A stretch of DNA of 52,852 nt from an uncultured Dorea sp. (GTDB lineage: Bacteria; Bacillota; Clostridia; Lachnospirales; Lachnospiraceae). The translations under genes and the position numbers were made by a program. How positions within the stretch are numbered: position 1 is the first letter of the stretch; every line of letters begins with the position of its first letter. Of the stretch, positions 47,747-52,852 are shown piece after piece. Below the pieces are notes generated by a model, which was given only the letters and a program-made list of their open reading frames with translations, was not told the origin of the DNA and made no database searches. The stretch is taken from positions 1-52,852 of the forward strand of contig CAJTQA010000022.1 of the NCBI GenBank assembly GCA_910578455.1, written 5' to 3'.

Positions 47747-48853
47747 TCACAACACATCCTCAATACAGTGTCTTAACTTTCCAGCCTTTCTGGCATATTC
47801 CAAAAGCTCTCTGTTCTTTATATTTACCGGTCCAAAGTTCCCAAGCGGACACAGACAGCCCGCACACTTGTCGATAAGCAGCTTCCCCCTCTCTACCTGC
47901 CTATCCCCTACCGGGTGAAATGCCGGAACGGAAACCACCTCTGCCGCCAGCGCCTTTGCTGCGCTATATTCCAGGTCATTTTCACACAGCGCCCCCGCCG
48001 CAAAGGAGATATTCTTCCTCTGCAAATGATAATAAGAAGGAATGCCGCTTCCTCCTCCCCCGATGACAAATACTTTCGGCACACCCTTCGCTCCCGGAAG
48101 ATACATGCTCCCAAGGACAGGGTCGAAACTATCTGCCTCAACACCGTAAAGGCTCTGAATATAATCTCCCTCAAAAATCTCCTCTGGCATCCCTATCCTT
48201 TCAATCTTCTCCCCGTCCACACATGCCACCACGTCCGAAACCATCCGGGCAAGATCCAGCTCATGAAGCGACAGGATCACCGAAAGCTTTCTCTCATGTG
48301 CCATCTTCCTGATATTTCCCAGGATATCAAGCTTATATTTCATATCTAGAAAAGATACCGGCTCATCCAGTATTAAGGCTCCCGTGTCTTGGCAGATTGC
48401 CCGGGCAAGCATGACACGCTGTCTCTGGCCGTCGCTGATTTTCATAAAATCCCTGTAGGAAATCTCTTTTGCCCCCACAATCTCAAGGGCACTGTCCACC
48501 GCCTCCCAATCGCCGGCGCTTAAGATGCCAAGCCTTCCTGTATAGGGATATCTGCCGCTTGACACTACATCCCGGCAGCTCATAAACTCTGTCCGCAAAG
48601 GCTCCGTCATCACGATAGACATTTTCTTTGCAATCTGCGCCCCCTTTAAGGTCTCCATATCTCTTCCGTCAAGGTATACTGCTCCGCCCATTTTCTTAAG
48701 CTGCTTTGTAATGCTTTTCAAAACCGTAGACTTTCCCGATCCATTAGGTCCAATCAGGGTTAGCACTGTCTCCTGACCTGCAAAAAGAGTAACACCTTTA
48801 ATCAACGGCTGTTTCCCATATCCTGCATCCAGTCTGTCCGTCCGTATGCTCAT
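47747..48853 (-). CDS. BtuD/FecE-type ABC ATPase with an extra C-terminal domain
   Basis: A 368-residue protein. Residues 1-250 are a complete importer ATPase: Walker A LIGPNGSGKST, signature KISDGQRQRVMLARAI, Walker B GALILDEPVSFLD and the switch His in LSLHELDL. Residues ~255-368 are additional: KVFVIGGGGSGIPSYYHLQR looks like a Rossmann-type loop, then AAGALCENDLEYSAAKALAA and a Cys pair in LLIDKCAGCLCPLGNFG. Typical BtuD/FecE proteins end near 260. The added part may bind a cobamide-pathway ligand or regulate transport. It stands between the permease (11 bases upstream) and cobQ. Confidence 0.88.
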   Translation of the reverse strand: MSIRTDRLDAGYGKQPLIKGVTLFAGQETVLTLIGPNGSGKSTVLKSITKQLKKMGGAVYLDGRDMETLKGAQIAKKMSIVMTEPLRTEFMSCRDVVSSGRYPYTGRLGILSAGDWEAVDSALEIVGAKEISYRDFMKISDGQRQRVMLARAICQDTGALILDEPVSFLDMKYKLDILGNIRKMAHERKLSVILSLHELDLARMVSDVVACVDGEKIERIGMPEEIFEGDYIQSLYGVEADSFDPVLGSMYLPGAKGVPKVFVIGGGGSGIPSYYHLQRKNISFAAGALCENDLEYSAAKALAAEVVSVPAFHPVGDRQVERGKLLIDKCAGCLCPLGNFGPVNIKNRELLEYARKAGKLRHCIEDVL

Positions 48854-48864
48854 GCACGCCCCTC

Positions 48865-49854
48865 CTATCTTTTAAGCATCATCCCAATTACTACCGGTGC
48901 CAGAAAAACTGCTGTCACGGAACTGATACTAAGCTCTGTGGGAGCAAATGCTGTCCGCGCCATTCCGTCGCAAAAAAGAGTGAGCGCTCCGCCGCAAAGA
49001 AAGCACCCTGGTATCAAAAGCGCAGGCTTTGCCGTTCCTGTCATCGTCTTAACAAGATGGGGGACTGCAATCCCCACAAAAGAAATTGGACCTGCAAATG
49101 CCGTCACGCAGGCGGACAGAAGGCTTGAGAGAAGTATCAGGCTCACTCTCAGCCCCCTTACATTCACTCCCAGGTTAGCTGCGTACGCCTCCCCCATCCG
49201 ATATGCGCCTATAGGTTTTGAGAGAAAAAATGTTAAGATAACTGCCGTACAGACCACCGCAATAATAATCCTCACATTTCCCCAATTCATCCCTGAAAAA
49301 CTTCCCATGGACCAGTTGTGGAGGTTCACGATATCAGAATCATCTGCAAATGTTATGCAAAAATCTGTAACCGCTGAGCAAATATATCCAATCATAATAC
49401 CGCATACAATGAGCAGAGGCATTTTCCCGACCCTCACCGATATCACGAGGATAAATCCCATGGATACAAGCGAGCCTGCAAATGCCGCAGCAATCATCCC
49501 AAAAGAACCTATCTGAATTCCTCTTTCAAGAAGAAAAATCATAGTAAGCGCAACCGAAAGCTTTGCCCCTGAAGAGATGCCCAGCACATAAGGCCCGGCT
49601 ATCGGATTCCCAAAAAAACTCTGGAGAAGATATCCTGACACCGACAGCGAGCCTCCCAAAAATACAGCAGCAATGATCCTCGGCAGGCGGATATCCCATA
49701 TGATGCGTCTGGCAGTGCCCTCCGCCCCGCCTCCGGACAATATCTCAATAAGCTCCCCTGGCGCAAATTCTACACTTCCGGAGCCGACATTCCACATTAT
49801 CAGCCCTGTGAGCAGGGCAAAAATTGCACCAAATGATATTACATACCGCCTCAT
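48865..49854 (-). CDS. BtuC/FecCD-family ABC permease
   Basis: A 329-residue permease with about ten transmembrane helices, the normal size for the family. Motifs include RLPRIIAAVFLGGSLSVSGY near the N-terminus, NPIAGPYVLGISSGAKL and the ATPase-contact region AFAGPISFVGIAVPHLVK. It imports corrinoids, haem or ferric siderophores; the flanking cobalamin genes favour a corrinoid or other tetrapyrrole. Starts 7 bases after the binding-protein gene. Confidence 0.92.
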   Translation of the reverse strand: MRRYVISFGAIFALLTGLIMWNVGSGSVEFAPGELIEILSGGGAEGTARRIIWDIRLPRIIAAVFLGGSLSVSGYLLQSFFGNPIAGPYVLGISSGAKLSVALTMIFLLERGIQIGSFGMIAAAFAGSLVSMGFILVISVRVGKMPLLIVCGIMIGYICSAVTDFCITFADDSDIVNLHNWSMGSFSGMNWGNVRIIIAVVCTAVILTFFLSKPIGAYRMGEAYAANLGVNVRGLRVSLILLSSLLSACVTAFAGPISFVGIAVPHLVKTMTGTAKPALLIPGCFLCGGALTLFCDGMARTAFAPTELSISSVTAVFLAPVVIGMMLKR

Positions 49855-49861
49855 TTTGCGT

Positions 49862-51028
49862 TCACCTTAATTTCCTTAAAAATCTCAACTGTTCCATATC
49901 CACGTCTTTTTTCCCGCTGACATGAGAAAATACAATGTTCATGTCTCTGATAAAGTCACAGCTTCCTGCGGTTTCCTGAAAGAAATTCTTCCCGGTACAA
50001 TAGACATTTCCCTCTTTTACCGCTTTAAAATCAGCAAAAAGAGGATTTTTATCCAGCAGGTTTCCGATACTTTCAATCTCTTCTTCAATGGCACTGTTAT
50101 AGATGAGGATATCCGCGTCCTTTGCCCCGGCGTAAAAGTCCTCCATCTGCATCCTTACGGCTGAAAGGGCATTTCTGTCCTCTTTCCCAATATATGAAAA
50201 CACATATTTTCCCCCCGCCATCTCTATCATTTTAGCAATATAATCCTCAGATCTCCTCACTGTGACGCTCCCATTGGATGAAACTGAAAAAAAGGCGGCT
50301 TTAAGACCTGTATTTTCACTCTCAAGAATGGGTTGCACCTGTTTCAGCTCCTCATGAAAAAATGTCTCTGCCTGTCGTTCCTTTCCAAATAAAACTCCAT
50401 AGAGCTTTATCCACTCAAGTCTTCCCAATGGATCCGGCTCATAGCTTGACCTTTCCACCAACACCGGAATACCAAGCTCTTCCAACTTTTCCTTCACCTC
50501 AGGATTGTGGAAAATCATAGTGTTCTCAATCGCCAGCGTGCACCCTTCGCTCAGTAAAAGCTCATAATCTGGAGCGCTGTATTTTCCCGCATACAAGACA
50601 GCGCCTTCCTCCATAGCCTCTTTTGCCTTGATGACGTGCCAGTTTTCCTGCCTTGTTCCAGAAAATCTTATGTAATCAAGTGCATCCGCCATGCAGATTA
50701 AATCCATGGCCGACGTAGACACAAGGTATGTTTTATTAAGGGGCATTTTTAACACACTTATGTCTTTTGGAGTCTGCGAAGGAGTTTCTTTTTCCTCCGG
50801 AACAAGCAGGAACCTCCCTGCGCCTGCAATGGAAACCATCCTGTATCCCTCGCAGCTCTCTATGCTGAACTGGCGGGCATAAGACAGAACCATATCTTTT
50901 TCCCATTTTAACTCATTAAAGTCAGTTCCTGCTTTCTCTGACGACTCCTGCTCCTCAGAAACACATGCCCCCAGCAGGAGCAGCACCGCAGCTGTAAGTA
51001 AGACAGCAGCATTTCTTATCTTTCCCAT
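49862..51028 (-). CDS. BtuF-type substrate-binding lipoprotein
   Basis: A 388-residue periplasmic-binding-type lipoprotein of the corrinoid/Fe3+ family. Signal peptide and lipobox LLLLGACVSEE (Cys ~22). Two lobes joined by a helix: VSTSAMDLICMADALDYIRF, TLAIENTMIFHNPEVKEKLE and the second lobe with DILIYNSAIEEEIESIGN. The ATG at 51028 has GGAGG 5 bases upstream, better than an earlier ATG at 51040. Its substrate specificity is not readable. Adjacent to its permease and the exported chelatase, so the three likely act on the same compound. Confidence 0.88.
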   Translation of the reverse strand: MGKIRNAAVLLTAAVLLLLGACVSEEQESSEKAGTDFNELKWEKDMVLSYARQFSIESCEGYRMVSIAGAGRFLLVPEEKETPSQTPKDISVLKMPLNKTYLVSTSAMDLICMADALDYIRFSGTRQENWHVIKAKEAMEEGAVLYAGKYSAPDYELLLSEGCTLAIENTMIFHNPEVKEKLEELGIPVLVERSSYEPDPLGRLEWIKLYGVLFGKERQAETFFHEELKQVQPILESENTGLKAAFFSVSSNGSVTVRRSEDYIAKMIEMAGGKYVFSYIGKEDRNALSAVRMQMEDFYAGAKDADILIYNSAIEEEIESIGNLLDKNPLFADFKAVKEGNVYCTGKNFFQETAGSCDFIRDMNIVFSHVSGKKDVDMEQLRFLRKLR

Positions 51029-51062
51029 ATGAACCTCCAATTAGCTGGCCAATAGCTGCCTC

Positions 51063-52802
51063 TTACTCTGCCAATTCAAAATACAAATCATACTCTATCT
51101 CATGTGGGGTGCTCATGGCTGTTGTATCTGCTGTCACTGGAATCTTATGCTTGAGTCCGGACACTGGAACTGTGAACACTGAGTTCCCCTCCGTGCTTTC
51201 ATTCACATATTTTTTTCCGTCCACTATCATATAATCAAAACTGCCACTGCTCCAGACAATCCTTGCATACGCCTCCCCATCTTTCACTGTAAGCTTTGCC
51301 GGGGATTCTATACCTGCTTTACCTGAGCCCCCCTCCAGAGTGGCTTTAACTGAATATTCACCGTCCTCGAGTTTCATCTGTTCTCCTGAGCCATCTGCCT
51401 TCTCGCCTTCTTTCCACGCTTCATCCGGCAGGGATGCCGCACGGAAAACAAGTGCACGGTCATACCATTTCTCACGTTTCCTGCTGAATGCCGCACAGGC
51501 GATTGACTTATCCAAAGCCTCCACCGGTATGGTATAAGCGTGTTCTCCTGAACTTTTTTCTTTAAAAGAAATGTATTTCGAAGCAGATGCCTGTGCTGCC
51601 TCACTGGCCGTACCCATAAATACATACAGATACCCTGTGCCGCCCATTGTCATGACTGCAGTCATTTTCCCCTCCTGAACTGCCAGAGAACACTCTGTAA
51701 TATTGAACATGGCGGAACTGGAATCCACTTCCACATCATAAACCCCGTCCTTTATCTGATCAGCCATTACAGGACTCATGCCATCCGGCTCAGCATCATT
51801 CGCCTGTCTCATCTCTGAACCGTGTGCCAGCGTATCTGCTGCTTCCTTTGCGTGTTTTACGATGATGTCCCGGATCGCCGGAATCTGTCCCAGCCCCTCC
51901 ATGACGCATTCTACTTCAAATCCTTCACTCCTAAACCGTGATTTCCATGTATCTTCTCCGTCTCCTGCCATGTCATTATTGGCATGGTCTCCAGCGACAA
52001 TCATCAGAGGGCGGAGTATGACACGCTTATAATTCCCTTCTTTCACCTTAGCTATGACATCTTCTAAAGTCGGCTCCGCCTCCACCGTTCCCACATAATA
52101 GTTGTTGAATCCATTTTCCGTCAAAAGAGACTGCATTTTTCGATACACTTCATTGGAATCTGCCTCAGTGCCATGCCCCATAAGACAGATAGCAGTCTTG
52201 CCGTCGTCATATTTTGCCGTCTCGTCAGTGACAGCTTTCATCACATCTATATAATCCTGGCTGGACGAAAGGAGGGGCTTTCCAAGAGCAACCTTTTCAA
52301 ATGCGTCTGCATAACCTGAAAGCTCTTTCTCAAGATCTTGATATTCCAGCCCATTCATCAGATGCGTAGGCTGCACGACCAAAGTTTTTACTCCGTTATC
52401 CAGAGCCCTGTCAAGCGCCTCTTTTACATTGTCGATGGACACATTGTCCCGTTTCTTCACATGGTCAATGATAATCTGGCTTGTAAATCCTCTTCTCACG
52501 GAATATTCCTCTCCGAACTTTTCATCCATAGCCTGCTCGATTGCCCCGATGGCGAGACGCCGGTTATCATTGTAGCTCGTTCCAAAGCTTACTACCAGCA
52601 ATTCCTTTTCCCCGATATCATTCTGATTTCTCGTATTATCCAAATCTGCGTCTCCTGTTTCATAATTTTCTCCGTCATCCTCGGCTGCCTCTGCATTTTC
52701 ACCCAGGGCAGCTGAGGAATTTGCGGCCTTTTCACCACAGCCTGCCATTATTCCAATGCTTACTGCACACACAAACAAAACCGCCAATGTTTTTTTCTTC
52801 AT
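51063..52802 (-). CDS. cbiK: Exported CbiK-type chelatase lipoprotein with two C-terminal NEAT-like repeats
   Basis: A 579-residue lipoprotein. Signal peptide with lipobox IGIMAGCGEK (Cys ~22), acidic linker, then a CbiK domain (~62-330): LLVVSFGTSYNDNRR, metal-site His in QPTHLMNGLEY, Glu in YVGTVEAEP and His in LMGHGTEADSN. Two similar ~110-residue C-terminal repeats follow: KDGVYDVEVDS...YTIPVEALDKS and EDGEYSVKATL...FTVPVSGLKHK. They resemble NEAT or iron-transport-associated domains. Cytosolic CbiK inserts cobalt into sirohydrochlorin; here the enzyme is outside the membrane. ATG at 52802 fits the signal peptide; an ATG at 52814 is also possible. The operon promoter and any cobalamin riboswitch lie beyond the right edge. 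Confidence 0.9.
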   Translation of the reverse strand: MKKKTLAVLFVCAVSIGIMAGCGEKAANSSAALGENAEAAEDDGENYETGDADLDNTRNQNDIGEKELLVVSFGTSYNDNRRLAIGAIEQAMDEKFGEEYSVRRGFTSQIIIDHVKKRDNVSIDNVKEALDRALDNGVKTLVVQPTHLMNGLEYQDLEKELSGYADAFEKVALGKPLLSSSQDYIDVMKAVTDETAKYDDGKTAICLMGHGTEADSNEVYRKMQSLLTENGFNNYYVGTVEAEPTLEDVIAKVKEGNYKRVILRPLMIVAGDHANNDMAGDGEDTWKSRFRSEGFEVECVMEGLGQIPAIRDIIVKHAKEAADTLAHGSEMRQANDAEPDGMSPVMADQIKDGVYDVEVDSSSAMFNITECSLAVQEGKMTAVMTMGGTGYLYVFMGTASEAAQASASKYISFKEKSSGEHAYTIPVEALDKSIACAAFSRKREKWYDRALVFRAASLPDEAWKEGEKADGSGEQMKLEDGEYSVKATLEGGSGKAGIESPAKLTVKDGEAYARIVWSSGSFDYMIVDGKKYVNESTEGNSVFTVPVSGLKHKIPVTADTTAMSTPHEIEYDLYFELAE

Positions 52803-52852
52803 GTTTTTTATCATTCCTTTCGCTTCGCTCAAGGCACAAACAAGTTATGAAA

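Noticed and set aside
52803..52852. Cobalamin riboswitch upstream of cbiK
   Set aside because: Only 50 bases of upstream sequence are available and no B12-box-like sequence is seen in them.

Overview
The window looks like a chromosomal segment of an anaerobic, low-to-mid-GC Firmicute, most likely a gut Lachnospiraceae (Clostridium cluster XIVa) relative. The reasons are strong AGGAGG ribosome binding sites, sigma-A promoters with 16-18 bp spacers, a ComEA/ComEC pair, a Csp-like S8 protease beside clpX, a DUF5721-type small protein, PadR and YozG-type regulators, and anaerobic (CbiK/CbiC) cobalamin genes. Genus assignment is inference. No rRNA, tRNA or CRISPR array was recognised.

Layout. 1-5.4 kb: a Tn554-type transposition module (tnpA, tnpB, tnpC overlapping head to tail) followed by a very AT-rich NACHT-type NTPase with its own promoter, probably cargo and probably a defence gene. 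5.5-7.0 kb: an AlbA_2/Schlafen-type putative regulator. 7.2-13.4 kb: a leftward operon comEA - response regulator - histidine kinase - GerMN lipoprotein - comEC, in which an MtrA/MtrB/LpqB-like signalling trio sits between two DNA-uptake genes. 13.5-16.0 kb: a small DMT exporter divergent from an XRE-cupin regulator, then an amidohydrolase. 16.1-24.4 kb: arginine biosynthesis (leftward argC - GNAT - argJ - argB - argD; rightward argG), interrupted by a PadR regulator and an FtsW/RodA-like protein with a cytosolic prefix domain.

24.4-34.8 kb: a long leftward run with SGNH-like, MBOAT and DHHW-like surface-polymer acylation genes, then rluF, ligA, clpX, an S8 protease, a small coiled protein and an LspA-like protein. 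The acylation proteins carry unusual substitutions at expected catalytic positions. 34.9-39.9 kb: a DUF5721-like gene, a C39-type peptidase, a compact esterase-esterase-ATP-grasp operon that may be an undescribed metabolic module, and dtd. 40.0-42.1 kb: a self-regulated membrane protein / XRE / lipoprotein operon.

42.1-44.6 kb is a decaying island: a frameshifted cysteine-desulfidase-like gene, the C-terminal half of an M20 amidohydrolase, and the C-terminal part of a divergent sigma-54 activator. The last two meet at one deletion junction. 44.6-52.8 kb is a leftward tetrapyrrole/cobalamin operon: an exported CbiK-type chelatase lipoprotein with two C-terminal repeats, a BtuF-BtuC-BtuD importer whose ATPase has an extra domain, then cobyric acid synthase, CobD and precorrin-8X methylmutase. 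Its promoter lies beyond the right edge.

Most interesting candidates: the exported CbiK/NEAT-like system, the Tn554-NACHT element, the esterase-esterase-ATP-grasp cluster, the com/Mtr-like operon and the acylation operon with degenerate catalytic motifs.
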